Origin: an uncultured Caryophanales bacterium
GTDB taxonomy: Bacteria; Bacillota_I; Bacilli_A; Acholeplasmatales; Anaeroplasmataceae
Length of the DNA: 27,502 bases
Assembly (NCBI GenBank): GCA_946626535.1
Contig: CAMOUK010000016.1
Coordinates: forward strand, 1 to 27,502
Reading direction: 5' to 3'
The notes under the pieces are model-generated. The model saw nothing but the letters and a program-made list of their open reading frames with translations, was not told the origin of the DNA and made no database searches. Both the position numbers and the translations under genes were made by a program. Positions 1-8,577 of the stretch are shown in pieces (within the stretch, counting starts at the first letter, position 1; every line of letters starts with the position of its first letter).

Positions 1-62
1 TCTTAATATCTGAAAATTTATTTATTTTCATCTATTGACATATTACCGGTATGCTTTATTTA

Positions 63-1562
63 TTAATCTTCATGTATTAAAGTTAATCTTACTGCTTTAT
101 GCCAATTATGTATTTTTTTACTTCTTAATTCCTTATCCATTGATGGTTTAAATATTTTTTCAATTTCCTTATTATTTTTAATATCATCTATACTTTTCCA
201 ATAGCCTGTTTGAAGTCCTGCTAAGTAGGCAGCGCCTAAAGCTGTAACCTCTACAACCTTCGGTCTTATAACCTCAGCATTTAAGATATCAGCTTCAAAT
301 TGCATTAAAAAATCATTCTTACATGCTCCACCATCAACCTTTAATGATTTAATATCGATATTTAAATCATTTTCCATAGCCTTTAATACATCATAAACCT
401 GATAAGCTATACCTTCCAGTGTCGCTCTAATAATATGCTCCTTCGTAGTGGCTCTTGTAATACCAGTAATTATACCTCTTGCCTCTCCATCCCAATATGG
501 AGCACCAAGGCCAGTAAAGGCTGGAACTACATATACTCCACCAGTATCTTCTACCTTTAAGGCATATTCTTCTGTTTGAGCCCGACTCTTAACAAATCTT
601 AATTCATCTCTAAGCCATTTAACAGCCGCACCACCTATAAATACTGAACCCTCTAAAATATAATCAGGTCTCTTATCACCATATGAAGCAGCAAGTGTTG
701 TTAGAAGACCATGTTTTGATCTTAAAGGCTTATCTCCAGTATTCATAAGCATAAAACAGCCTGTTCCAAAGGTATTTTTAATATCGCCCTTTTCAACACA
801 TAATTGACCAAATAGTGCACCCTGCTGGTCACCAACAATACCAGTAATAGGAATAACAGCTCCAAGCTTTGATTGCTTAGTATAGCCATATAGATAGCTT
901 GATGGATGAACCTCTGGTAGCATTTCTAAAGGTATTCCAAATAGATCTAAAAGCTCATTATCCCATTTTAAATCATGAATATTAAACAAAAGTGTTCTTG
1001 AGGCATTGGTATAATCTGTTGCGAAAACCTCACCATCTGTTAAATGCCAAAGTAGATAAGTATCTACAGTACCAAAACATAGCTCACCATTTAAAGCTTT
1101 TTGTCTTGCGCCTTCTACATTATCTAAAATCCATTTAATTTTAGATGCACTAAAATATGGGTCTAGCCTTAGGCCTGTTTTTTCATATACCTTATCATCT
1201 AAGGTTTTATCCTCAAGTAAGCCCTTAATATATTTTTCAGTTCTTCTACATTGCCATACTATAGCGTTATAGATAGGCTTACCAGTCTTTTTATCCCAAA
1301 CAATAGTTGTTTCTCTTTGATTTGTTATACCAATAGAATCAATATCATTTAGTGATAATCCTGCTCTTGTAATAGCTGAATAAATACTTCCCATTTGGCT
1401 AGATAATATTTCTAATGGATCATGCTCAACCCAGCCTAAATTAGGATAAATTTGGCTAAATTCCTCCTGAGACATTCCCTTTATTTCACCCTTAGAATCA
1501 AATATTATGGCTCTAGATGAGGTAGTACCCTGATCTAGGGCTAAAATATATTTCTTACTCAT
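63..1562 (-). CDS. glpK: Glycerol kinase
   Basis: Phosphorylates glycerol to sn-glycerol 3-phosphate with ATP in the cytoplasm. The FGGY-family N-terminal signature [13 protein letters not shown] is at the start, followed by GITNQRETT, the [10 protein letters not shown] region, [15 protein letters not shown] and the C-terminal nucleotide-binding VDGGACKND. The 499 residues match the usual family length. The frame stays open 13 codons further upstream, but the start was set at ATG 1562 because GGAAAGGA lies just before it and the protein then begins [11 protein letters not shown] as in homologues. That ribosome binding site sits inside the last codons of the DUF1667 gene; one base separates that gene's stop from this start, so translation is probably coupled. 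It is the last gene of the operon. No glycerol facilitator gene is visible in the window. Residue 327 is one of only three CGG codons seen here. Confidence 0.97.
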   Translation of the reverse strand: MSKKYILALDQGTTSSRAIIFDSKGEIKGMSQEEFSQIYPNLGWVEHDPLEILSSQMGSIYSAITRAGLSLNDIDSIGITNQRETTIVWDKKTGKPIYNAIVWQCRRTEKYIKGLLEDKTLDDKVYEKTGLRLDPYFSASKIKWILDNVEGARQKALNGELCFGTVDTYLLWHLTDGEVFATDYTNASRTLLFNIHDLKWDNELLDLFGIPLEMLPEVHPSSYLYGYTKQSKLGAVIPITGIVGDQQGALFGQLCVEKGDIKNTFGTGCFMLMNTGDKPLRSKHGLLTTLAASYGDKRPDYILEGSVFIGGAAVKWLRDELRFVKSRAQTEEYALKVEDTGGVYVVPAFTGLGAPYWDGEARGIITGITRATTKEHIIRATLEGIAYQVYDVLKAMENDLNIDIKSLKVDGGACKNDFLMQFEADILNAEVIRPKVVEVTALGAAYLAGLQTGYWKSIDDIKNNKEIEKIFKPSMDKELRSKKIHNWHKAVRLTLIHED

Positions 1563-1563
1563 T

Positions 1564-1923
1564 TTAAATCCTTTCCACATCGCGTGTAGCAACAACATCA
1601 ACGCCTGTGTTTAATACATTTTTAATAACAACATCACCAATATTTATAGGTGCTTCTATCTTGGTTTGCTTTAATAACTTAAGGCATTCAAAGATTAATT
1701 CCTTTGGTATAGCTTCCTTAGTTTTAACTGATAATACATTTTCCTTTCCATTTATTACATAAACAGATGAGGTAACCATTCTTTTTGGATGAAGTATTTC
1801 ATTAATTCCATAGGTTTCTCCTCTTTTACATGTATTACCTGTAACCTTTATATTATTTAAATCACTATCATCTACAGTTAGATGACAGCCCATTGGACAA
1901 TTTATACATATTAATTCTTTCAT
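1564..1923 (-). CDS. DUF1667 cysteine-rich redox protein (G3P oxidation operon)
   Basis: Small protein of 119 residues with Cys 6, 9, 13 and 32 (CxxCxxxC followed by a fourth Cys in GNTCKRG). This arrangement resembles an N-terminal iron-sulfur site of molybdopterin oxidoreductases and is typical of DUF1667. In many Firmicutes DUF1667 genes sit beside a GlpA-like dehydrogenase and an NAD(P)/FAD oxidoreductase, exactly as here, so it is probably an electron-transfer subunit or partner for glycerol-3-phosphate oxidation. That role is inferred from context. It starts three bases after the upstream gene ends and its own 3-prime end carries the glpK ribosome binding site. Confidence 0.9.
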   Translation of the reverse strand: MKELICINCPMGCHLTVDDSDLNNIKVTGNTCKRGETYGINEILHPKRMVTSSVYVINGKENVLSVKTKEAIPKELIFECLKLLKQTKIEAPINIGDVVIKNVLNTGVDVVATRDVERI

Positions 1924-1926
1924 AAG

Positions 1927-3183
1927 CTAGTCCCTCAAATATACCTTTATATTTTTAGCATTTCTAAGCTTTTCAACCTGTTTTGTATCAAGATTTATAT
2001 TTTCCATCTCACCAGGTGTAACAACCTGTTTAGGTTTTGAATATATAACCTCATCATCACAAGCTACCTCAAGCTTAATCTTCTTATAAACATTATTAAC
2101 TCTTAATTTAAAATTAAGTGGCTCATAATTATTATTTTTAATGATAGCCTCTGGAACTACATATCTTACCTTACCATCAGTTTCTATAGTAGTTGATTCT
2201 AATCTCTTCTTATCCTTATTATTTAGATATTCAACCACCTTTTTTCCAGCCTCCATAGCCTCCTTAGAAACATAATCAACTAAATCGTGAACATGAAGCA
2301 CATTACCACATTCAAAGATACCATCTACTGATGTCATTAAATTATCATCAACTATAGCACCTCTTGTTATATTTGATATTTTAACATCCGCACCACGAGC
2401 TAGCTCATTTTCCGGAAGTAGACCAACTGAAAGTAATAATGTATCACATTTAATTTCAAAGGCTGTATCCATAATTGGATTTAGCTTTTCATCAACCTTA
2501 GCAACCTTAACAGCCTCAACTCTCTTATCACCTTTAATTTCTACTACTGTATGGCTAAATAAAAGTGGAATATCAAAATCATTTAAGCATTGAACAATAT
2601 TTCTATTTAAGCCACTTGAATAAGGCATAAGCTCTATTACTGCCTTAACCTTAGCGCCCTCAAATATCATTCTTCTTGCCATAATTAAGCCTATATCACC
2701 AGATCCTAAAATAACTACTTCTTTACCTGGCATCAAGCCATCTATATTAACTAGCTTTTGGGCAGTACCTGCGCTATAAATGCCTGCACATCTAGAACCA
2801 GCAATATTAATAGCTCCTCTTGGGCGCTCCCTACAGCCACAAGAAAGGATTATAGCCTCTGCCTTTATAAGCATTAGGCCTTCAGATGATAAAGCCTTAA
2901 TTTCTTTATCCTTAGTTATTTCAATAACTGTAGTATTTAGCATGTATTTAATATTTCTTTTTTTAACCTCTTCAATAAATCTAGAGGCATATTCAGGACC
3001 AGTTAGCTCCTCGTTGAAGGTATGAAGTCCAAAGCCATTGTGGATACATTGATTTAAAATACCACCAAGCTTATCTTCTCTTTCAAGAATTAAAATATCC
3101 TTTTCACCAGAATCATAAGCACTCATCGCAGCCGCAAGACCAGCAGGTCCTCCACCAATAATTACTACCTTATAATTAAGCAT
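1927..3183 (-). CDS. NAD(P)/FAD-dependent oxidoreductase, G3P-dehydrogenase operon
   Basis: Flavoprotein of 418 residues of the pyridine nucleotide-disulfide oxidoreductase type. An N-terminal FAD-binding GGGPAG motif is at residues 10-15, a CGCRERPRGA segment follows, and a second dinucleotide-binding motif (VVILGSGDIGLIMARR) lies near residue 160. Near the C-terminal end of the Rossmann part is an FAD-contacting GIFECGNVLHVHD segment. The last roughly 90 residues form an extra domain seen in the family found next to GlpA-like dehydrogenases. It probably passes electrons from the dehydrogenase encoded just upstream to NAD(P) or another carrier; the acceptor cannot be read from sequence. Its ATG overlaps the preceding stop by eight bases, so the two are likely made together. 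Confidence 0.92.
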   Translation of the reverse strand: MLNYKVVIIGGGPAGLAAAMSAYDSGEKDILILEREDKLGGILNQCIHNGFGLHTFNEELTGPEYASRFIEEVKKRNIKYMLNTTVIEITKDKEIKALSSEGLMLIKAEAIILSCGCRERPRGAINIAGSRCAGIYSAGTAQKLVNIDGLMPGKEVVILGSGDIGLIMARRMIFEGAKVKAVIELMPYSSGLNRNIVQCLNDFDIPLLFSHTVVEIKGDKRVEAVKVAKVDEKLNPIMDTAFEIKCDTLLLSVGLLPENELARGADVKISNITRGAIVDDNLMTSVDGIFECGNVLHVHDLVDYVSKEAMEAGKKVVEYLNNKDKKRLESTTIETDGKVRYVVPEAIIKNNNYEPLNFKLRVNNVYKKIKLEVACDDEVIYSKPKQVVTPGEMENINLDTKQVEKLRNAKNIKVYLRD

Positions 3184-4615
3184 TGTCCTTTAACCTCCCC
3201 TCAATAAGCTCAGAGCCCTTGCCCTTTTTATTTATTTCATCAATAGAAACATTTAATTCTTTAGCTAATATTTCCATAATCTTTGGTGTACAAAAGCCCA
3301 TCTGACATCTTCCCATACCAGCTCTAACTCTTCTTTTTACACCATCTAAATCCTTAGCGCCTGGATTTCTTCTTATAGCCTCAACTATTTCAGCCTCACT
3401 TACAACCTCACATCTACAGATAACATGACCATATAAAGGATTACTCTTTATTGCTTCAAATAGCTCATCATCATTCATCTTAGAAATATGCTTAATGGAT
3501 AATCTATTTGGATTATAATTATTCTTTTCCTTTAAGCCTAAATAATCCTTAATATCATCTGCCGCTTTTTTAGCTATGGCAGGCGATGATGCAAGGCCTG
3601 GAGATTCTATACCAATTAAATTATATAGGCCATCGACATCAGAAGAAAATTCAACGACAAATTCTCCATTTTCCTCATGAGCTCTAATACCGCTAAATTG
3701 AGTTATTATTCCACCCTTAGGTAAGTTAGGAACTGACTTTAAGGCCTTATCCCAGACCTCCTTTAAGCCCTCATAAGTTGTATCGACATTATCCTTATCT
3801 AAAACATCTAAAGCTGTTGGACCTACAATAATATTTTTATGGGTAGTTGGAGAAACTAAAATACCCTTACCCATCTTTGTGGGTAGCTGGAATAATGTCT
3901 TTTCACAAATATATAAATATTCCTTATCAAGTAATACATATTCTCCCTTTCTTGGGATAATATGATATTTCTTATTTGATAGCATATTATTAATTTCATC
4001 GCTATGGCAGCCAGCCGCATTAACTAATACCTTTGCCTCATATTTAGAATTATCATCACATTCGATAATAAATTTATTATTTTCCCTTTTAATATTTATT
4101 ACCTTTTTATTAAATTCATATTTAACACCATTAGCACAAGCATTTTCTGCCATTGCGATACACATCTCATATGGTGATACAATACCAGATGTTTTAGCAT
4201 ATAAGCCCTCTACTACTTTCTTTGAAACATTAGGCTCCATTCTTCTAATTTCATCACCAGATAGTATTTCTACACATTCAACACCATTTTTGTTCGCTCT
4301 ATCTAATAATTCAACAAGTGTATCATGACCAGATTCATCAAAAGATAAAACAAAGGCACCATTATTAACATAAGGAAAATCTAATTCCTTAGCTAATGCT
4401 GGATACATTTTAGCACCTAATACATTATATTTAGCTTTTAATGAGCCTGGTTTAGCATCAAAGCCAGCGTGAACTATACCAGAATTAGCTTTAGTTGTTC
4501 CACAAGAAACATCATTTTCTTTTTCTAAAACTAAAATATTGGCATTATATTTAGATAAAAATCTAGCAATTGAAGATCCAATAATACCAGAACCAATAAT
4601 TATAATATCGTACAT
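3176..4615 (-). CDS. GlpA-like FAD-dependent glycerol-3-phosphate dehydrogenase with C-terminal [2Fe-2S]-type domain
   Basis: DAO-family flavoprotein of 479 residues, first gene of the glycerol operon. GSGIIGSS at residues 8-15 binds FAD; the early stretch CGTTKANSGIVHAGFDAKPGS is typical of this GlpA/L-2-hydroxyglutarate-oxidase-like family. The C-terminal part is a BFD-like iron-sulfur domain with Cys 400, 402, 437 and 442 (CxC, 34 residues, C, 4 residues, C). It most likely oxidises glycerol 3-phosphate to dihydroxyacetone phosphate together with the two redox proteins encoded downstream. An L-2-hydroxyglutarate oxidase activity cannot be excluded from the protein alone, but the operon ending in glpK favours glycerol 3-phosphate. 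A GAGGAG ribosome binding site precedes ATG 4615. Confidence 0.92.
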   Translation of the reverse strand: MYDIIIIGSGIIGSSIARFLSKYNANILVLEKENDVSCGTTKANSGIVHAGFDAKPGSLKAKYNVLGAKMYPALAKELDFPYVNNGAFVLSFDESGHDTLVELLDRANKNGVECVEILSGDEIRRMEPNVSKKVVEGLYAKTSGIVSPYEMCIAMAENACANGVKYEFNKKVINIKRENNKFIIECDDNSKYEAKVLVNAAGCHSDEINNMLSNKKYHIIPRKGEYVLLDKEYLYICEKTLFQLPTKMGKGILVSPTTHKNIIVGPTALDVLDKDNVDTTYEGLKEVWDKALKSVPNLPKGGIITQFSGIRAHEENGEFVVEFSSDVDGLYNLIGIESPGLASSPAIAKKAADDIKDYLGLKEKNNYNPNRLSIKHISKMNDDELFEAIKSNPLYGHVICRCEVVSEAEIVEAIRRNPGAKDLDGVKRRVRAGMGRCQMGFCTPKIMEILAKELNVSIDEINKKGKGSELIEGRLKDNA

Positions 4616-4665
4616 AATAAACTCCTCATTATTAAATTTTTGATAGTTTGACTCTCATTAGTTCT

Positions 4666-4674
4666 ATTATAACA
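4666..4674 (-). promoter_or_regulatory. Promoter of the glycerol operon (extended -10)
   Basis: On the minus strand TGTTATAAT gives a perfect -10 with the extended TG element, about 50 bases before ATG 4615. The -35 position (TTTAAA, 4689-4694, 17-base spacing) is poor and lies in the last codons of the RhuM-like gene. No terminator separates that gene from the operon, so some read-through is possible. Confidence 0.6.
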
Positions 4675-4681
4675 CTAGTTT

Positions 4682-5908
4682 TTAATATTTTAAATCCTTT
4701 AAAATATATTCTTTTTTAATATCTTCTAATTTTGTTATAACCATTTTAACTTTACCGATATTATTAAACGAATTATCTAATAAATAGACATATTCATCAG
4801 CAATAATATATCTACCGTGTAATGAAGATGAGTTTATTATTTTAATATTATCTTTAACTTCACATTTATTTAAATAAGAATTTATTGAAGTTATTATTGT
4901 TATACTAATCTTAATATCTTCAAGCATAGATAAAAGAAATTTATCCGCGTAATTATCGATTATCATTAATTCATTTTTCGCCAAGAAAAATATTTTTCTA
5001 ATAAACGAATATGCCTCTACTATTTGTCCTTCAAAAAGTAATTTATCGTTATTAAAATAAATAGTATTTTCAATATTATTTATTCTCTTTTTTACATCAT
5101 CCATATCAGCTTCTAAATTTAATATATTGGATTGATATGCAATGATTCTGTCTTTATTAATTGAATATCCATAGAATAAATAATTCTTAATTACATTTGT
5201 AGCCCATTTTCTAAATTCAGTACCACGTCTAGATTTAACCCTATACCCTACAGCTATAATAACATCAAAATTATAATAAATGGTTGGCTTACTATTGCCA
5301 GTAAGTCGCATTTTTTGCGAATTACTCGCCTGTTCAACTTCATTTTCAGCAAAAATATTATTAATATGTTTTAAAATTGTTTTATAATCACGTTCAAAAA
5401 TTAATCCAATTTCTTCTGCATCTAACCATATAGTGTTTTCCTGTGGAGAAACATTTACATCAAGACAAAATTCACCATCTCTGAATTGGACAATTTCATA
5501 ATTTTTGGCTTCACTAAGCCATTTTCCTTCATTTTCCAATTGTACATAATCAATAAATAGTTTTTCAACCCAAGCCTTAAAAACTGTAGTTATTTCAGGA
5601 TTACATTTATATCCGACAGCTAAAATAATAACTAAATTATAATGTTTAATTTTACGATTTACTGACCTATAGCCCTCTGTTTGAACTACCGAGAAATCCT
5701 TGGTAATTGGACCTATAAAAGCATTATTAATAGACAAAGATGGTGTTATATTTTTAATGTGCAAACCTATATTGTCACTTGAAACACCTAATAAAACTGC
5801 CATATCCTTTTGACTCAACCATATAATTTTACTATTATAATCAACCTTAACATCTAAAGTGATATCTCCTTCCTTAAAAGTTTCTACTACATAATCTTCA
5901 TTAATCAT
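4682..5908 (-). CDS. Double RhuM-like protein with C-terminal PLD-like domain
   Basis: Protein of 408 residues. Residues about 139-258 match the RhuM family, with GEFCLDVNVSPQENTIWLD at the start and the hallmark DVIIAVGYRVKSRRGTEFRKWA near the end. Residues about 12-122 are a second, more diverged copy of the same unit (DITLDVKVDYNSKIIWLSQ, then LVIILAVGYKCNPEITTVFKAW), so the protein holds a tandem duplication. A helical linker (about 255-285) leads to a C-terminal domain with FEGQIVEAYSFI, LMIIDNYAD and SSLHGRYIIADEYVYLLDNS, like the PLD-like domain that ends many RhuM and ORF6N proteins. GGAGGG precedes the ATG. RhuM proteins are scattered, often on mobile or defence-associated DNA, and their biochemical role is not settled. 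Here the gene stands alone between housekeeping units. A nucleic-acid-binding or defence role is inference only. Confidence 0.85.
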   Translation of the reverse strand: MINEDYVVETFKEGDITLDVKVDYNSKIIWLSQKDMAVLLGVSSDNIGLHIKNITPSLSINNAFIGPITKDFSVVQTEGYRSVNRKIKHYNLVIILAVGYKCNPEITTVFKAWVEKLFIDYVQLENEGKWLSEAKNYEIVQFRDGEFCLDVNVSPQENTIWLDAEEIGLIFERDYKTILKHINNIFAENEVEQASNSQKMRLTGNSKPTIYYNFDVIIAVGYRVKSRRGTEFRKWATNVIKNYLFYGYSINKDRIIAYQSNILNLEADMDDVKKRINNIENTIYFNNDKLLFEGQIVEAYSFIRKIFFLAKNELMIIDNYADKFLLSMLEDIKISITIITSINSYLNKCEVKDNIKIINSSSLHGRYIIADEYVYLLDNSFNNIGKVKMVITKLEDIKKEYILKDLKY

Positions 5909-5988
5909 TTTTTCCCTCCAGTTTTTTATAAAAATATAATTAATTTGATGAATTAAACTTATTTTTTTATTACTTTTTTATCAAATAA

Positions 5989-6021
5989 AAAGGCTTCCTG
6001 CTTTTTTAGCAAGAAGCCTTT
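5989..6021 (-). terminator. Intrinsic terminator after tcdA
   Basis: A 9-base perfect stem (AAAGGCTTC with GAAGCCTTT) plus an inner TGC/GCA pair. On the minus strand it is followed by TTTTATTTG, and on the plus strand by ATTTTTTTATTT. It ends transcription coming from tcdA before the RhuM-like gene. Confidence 0.85.
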
Positions 6022-6080
6022 ATTTTTTTATTTAGTTGTAATTCAAATAATATTATTTTTATCATACAACTTCCTTATAC

Positions 6081-6779
6081 TTATTCTTTAATTAAATCCT
6101 TAATAACCTCAGATGCAATTATATAGCCTGCAACAGGTGGAACAAATGAAATTGAAGCAGGAATTACCTTACCATTTTCAACTATTTCTTCTACTGGCTT
6201 TTTAGGCTCTTCAATAGAATAACAAACCTTTAGCTTTTTAACTCCTCTTTTTCTAAGCTCATATCTCATAACTCTAGCTAAAGGGCATATTGTAGTTTTA
6301 TTAATATCAGTTATTCTAATATCTAATGGATTTAATTTATTACCCATACCCATACATGAAATAATAGGTATATTTAATTCATAACATCTTTTAACAATAT
6401 CAATTTTCGCACTAATTGTATCAATACAATCTATAACATAATCATATTTAGAAAAATCAATATCATTATTATCAGGTAGATAAAACATATTTAGCTTAGT
6501 AATATTAATATCCTTACATATTGATTTTACTCTAGCCTCTGCCACATCCAACTTAGGCATACCTATAACCTCTGATGTTGCGATTAACTGCCTATTAATA
6601 TTTGATTTTGCAACCTTATCAGCATCAACAATAGTTATATTTAAAATGCCTGATCTAGCCAAAGCCTCTAAACAGGCACCACCAACACCACCAACACCAA
6701 ACAATATGACATTTGACTTATTTAGTTTTTCTAGCTTTTCTTTTCCTATTAAAAGCTCTGTTCTTACAAATTCTTCCAT
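6081..6779 (-). CDS. tcdA: TcdA: tRNA threonylcarbamoyladenosine dehydratase (ThiF/E1-like)
   Basis: Cyclises t6A37 to ct6A37 in ANN-decoding tRNAs by an ATP-dependent dehydration. The opening RTELLIGKEKLEKL, the nucleotide-binding GVGGVG at residues 28-33, the E1-type DADKVAKSNINRQL and the later CMGMGNKLNPLDI segment identify the CsdL/TcdA branch of the ThiF superfamily rather than MoeB or ThiF. Its 232 residues fit this short branch. A GGAG site precedes the ATG. It lies downstream of the glycosyltransferase operon, with only a modest hairpin between, and is followed by a strong terminator. Confidence 0.93.
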   Translation of the reverse strand: MEEFVRTELLIGKEKLEKLNKSNVILFGVGGVGGACLEALARSGILNITIVDADKVAKSNINRQLIATSEVIGMPKLDVAEARVKSICKDINITKLNMFYLPDNNDIDFSKYDYVIDCIDTISAKIDIVKRCYELNIPIISCMGMGNKLNPLDIRITDINKTTICPLARVMRYELRKRGVKKLKVCYSIEEPKKPVEEIVENGKVIPASISFVPPVAGYIIASEVIKDLIKE

Positions 6780-6792
6780 AATAACTCCAAAA

Positions 6793-6814
6793 GGTCAAGC
6801 CTTTAAGCTTGACC
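6793..6814 (-). terminator. Hairpin, probable weak terminator after the GT8-PlsC fusion
   Basis: Perfect 8-base stem (GGTCAAGC with GCTTGACC) and a six-base loop, immediately after the stop codon of the upstream gene. Only four T residues follow on the minus strand before the tcdA ribosome binding site, so termination is probably partial. Confidence 0.6.
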
Positions 6815-6815
6815 A

Positions 6816-8564
6816 TTATTCTTTATATTCTAGAGGGATTTTGTAGAAATCTTCATAGATTTCCTTCCAAACTCTCGCATTTTCTTCCATCATATAATCA
6901 ATATTTTCATTTAGCTTCTTACCCTCAACTGGATAAATAGGCTTTGCGATATTAATTGTATAGGCTTGAATTGGATATCCATCAACACCAACCTTATCTG
7001 TATCTTCCATTGTAATAAAGATTGGAAGTACAGGTACGTTCATTCTTGCAGCAAATTGGAAGCCACCACGCTTTAATGGCTTTGGCTTTCTATAATTCCA
7101 CCACATAGATTGTTCTGGATAGATTAAAATGAAATCACCATCTGATAGGATAGTTTTTACTGCTCTCATCAATTCTACCATTGTCTTTTCATTTGAAGAA
7201 AGTGGTAATGTATAGCAGTTACGCATTAGCTTACCATAGAAGCCTGGGAAGCTTGTGTAATTACCTTCTTTTATAATTCTATACATTCTTCTTTTCTTTT
7301 GACCTGATTTTTGATATGCAATCTCAGCAGCGAATGAATCAAATGCGTTAAAGTGATTCATTGTGATAATCGCACCAGAATTTAAGTTTTGGAAGTTTTC
7401 AACTCCCTTAACATCCTTAATAATTAAATCACCGTTCTTTAAAATTTTCTTTAAGAACTTTCCTGCAATTTTATATGCAAAGTGAGTTTTAATCTTAGAA
7501 GATAGTTTCTTTCTTAAATAATCTACCTCACCTGGCATAATAGTTCTTGAAGGTGGATCTATTTCAACATCCTGGTCGAAACGTTTTTCCATTTCAAACT
7601 CTGATATTTTCTTTAAAACTTCAATTCTAGATTTATCCTTAGTAATTAAATTTAAATAGTTATCTGGTCTATCAATTTCAGATTTAACTAAATCATTAAT
7701 AGATACTAATACATTTAAATCCTTCTGTTTTTGTTCTTCTGTATAATTATCTAAAATATCTTTAATTTCTTGATAATCTTCAGTTTGTTCAGCATATTTC
7801 CAGAAGTAGCTTCCTAGCTTACAATCTGCAAAATGCCATGGCTTAATAGCCATATCATAGTGGATAATCTTTAAATCCTTTTCTTCAACTGGTAAGTTTA
7901 GGAATGTTTGAGCATTCCAAGCTAAATCCAAAAATAAAATTCTCTTGTTACATAATAAATTGATATAGTCCTCATCTTGAGTAACTACAAATTTATAAAA
8001 TGATACTGAATCAATAAATTGACTTAAGAATTTTTCTTCTCTAAATAGTTTTGTGTTAATTAAAATAACACCAGCATTAATTGCTTCATTTCTTGATACG
8101 CCAAGTACCTTTTCAACATATTGACCATAAAGATCAACTTGAACAAAGGCTTGTTCACGCGCACCAGCGATTAAGTTATTTCCTAATTCATGATTATATA
8201 AATTAGCTATATCATCTAATACAATTGTATCACCATCAAGATAAATTGCCTTATTAAATTGAGGGAATTTATCAGCGATAAAGAATCTATAATATGTAGT
8301 TAAATTATAATAATCTCTTGCGAAAAGCTTCTCTTTAATTTCAGCAAGCTCGGCAGAAACATCATCAAATATAATAGAAACATTTTCCTTTTCTAATCTT
8401 TTTGATTTAGCAATAGTTTCTGGCTTAACATCTGTATGAAGAATATGAACCTCATATTTATATTCATCACTTGTATGATCTATTAATGACTTTAATGATA
8501 CATTAATATATTTTACATATTTATCATCTGTTAAATAAAATATAGGAATAACCTTTTCACTCAT
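6816..8564 (-). CDS. GT8 glycosyltransferase fused to a PlsC-type acyltransferase
   Basis: Two-domain protein of 582 residues. Residues 1-about 285 are a GT8 retaining glycosyltransferase with the metal/nucleotide-sugar motif DGD at 110-112, DxNAGVILINT-like acceptor segment, and the C-terminal IIHYDMAIKPW motif of the family. After a charged linker, residues about 385-575 form a lysophosphatidic-acid-acyltransferase-like (PlsC) domain with the catalytic H404-x4-D409 in NHFNAFD and the substrate motif YPEQSMWW around Glu 484. No signal peptide is seen; the PlsC half is expected to sit on the inner membrane face. It would be suited to adding a sugar and an acyl chain to the same lipid-linked molecule, but donor and acceptor are unknown. 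Its GT8 half is a close paralogue of the next gene upstream. AGAGGTG precedes the ATG. It is the last gene of the four-gene operon. Confidence 0.9.
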   Translation of the reverse strand: MSEKVIPIFYLTDDKYVKYINVSLKSLIDHTSDEYKYEVHILHTDVKPETIAKSKRLEKENVSIIFDDVSAELAEIKEKLFARDYYNLTTYYRFFIADKFPQFNKAIYLDGDTIVLDDIANLYNHELGNNLIAGAREQAFVQVDLYGQYVEKVLGVSRNEAINAGVILINTKLFREEKFLSQFIDSVSFYKFVVTQDEDYINLLCNKRILFLDLAWNAQTFLNLPVEEKDLKIIHYDMAIKPWHFADCKLGSYFWKYAEQTEDYQEIKDILDNYTEEQKQKDLNVLVSINDLVKSEIDRPDNYLNLITKDKSRIEVLKKISEFEMEKRFDQDVEIDPPSRTIMPGEVDYLRKKLSSKIKTHFAYKIAGKFLKKILKNGDLIIKDVKGVENFQNLNSGAIITMNHFNAFDSFAAEIAYQKSGQKKRRMYRIIKEGNYTSFPGFYGKLMRNCYTLPLSSNEKTMVELMRAVKTILSDGDFILIYPEQSMWWNYRKPKPLKRGGFQFAARMNVPVLPIFITMEDTDKVGVDGYPIQAYTINIAKPIYPVEGKKLNENIDYMMEENARVWKEIYEDFYKIPLEYKE

Positions 8565-8577
8565 TTTAAAACACCTC

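Noticed and set aside
1..31. A possible start of a minus-strand gene running off the left edge (ATG at 29-31, ten open codons).
   Set aside because: No convincing ribosome binding site and too few codons to tell it from chance.
4682..5908. A prophage or genomic island around the RhuM-like gene.
   Set aside because: No integrase, repeats or other phage genes flank it; the neighbours are housekeeping genes.
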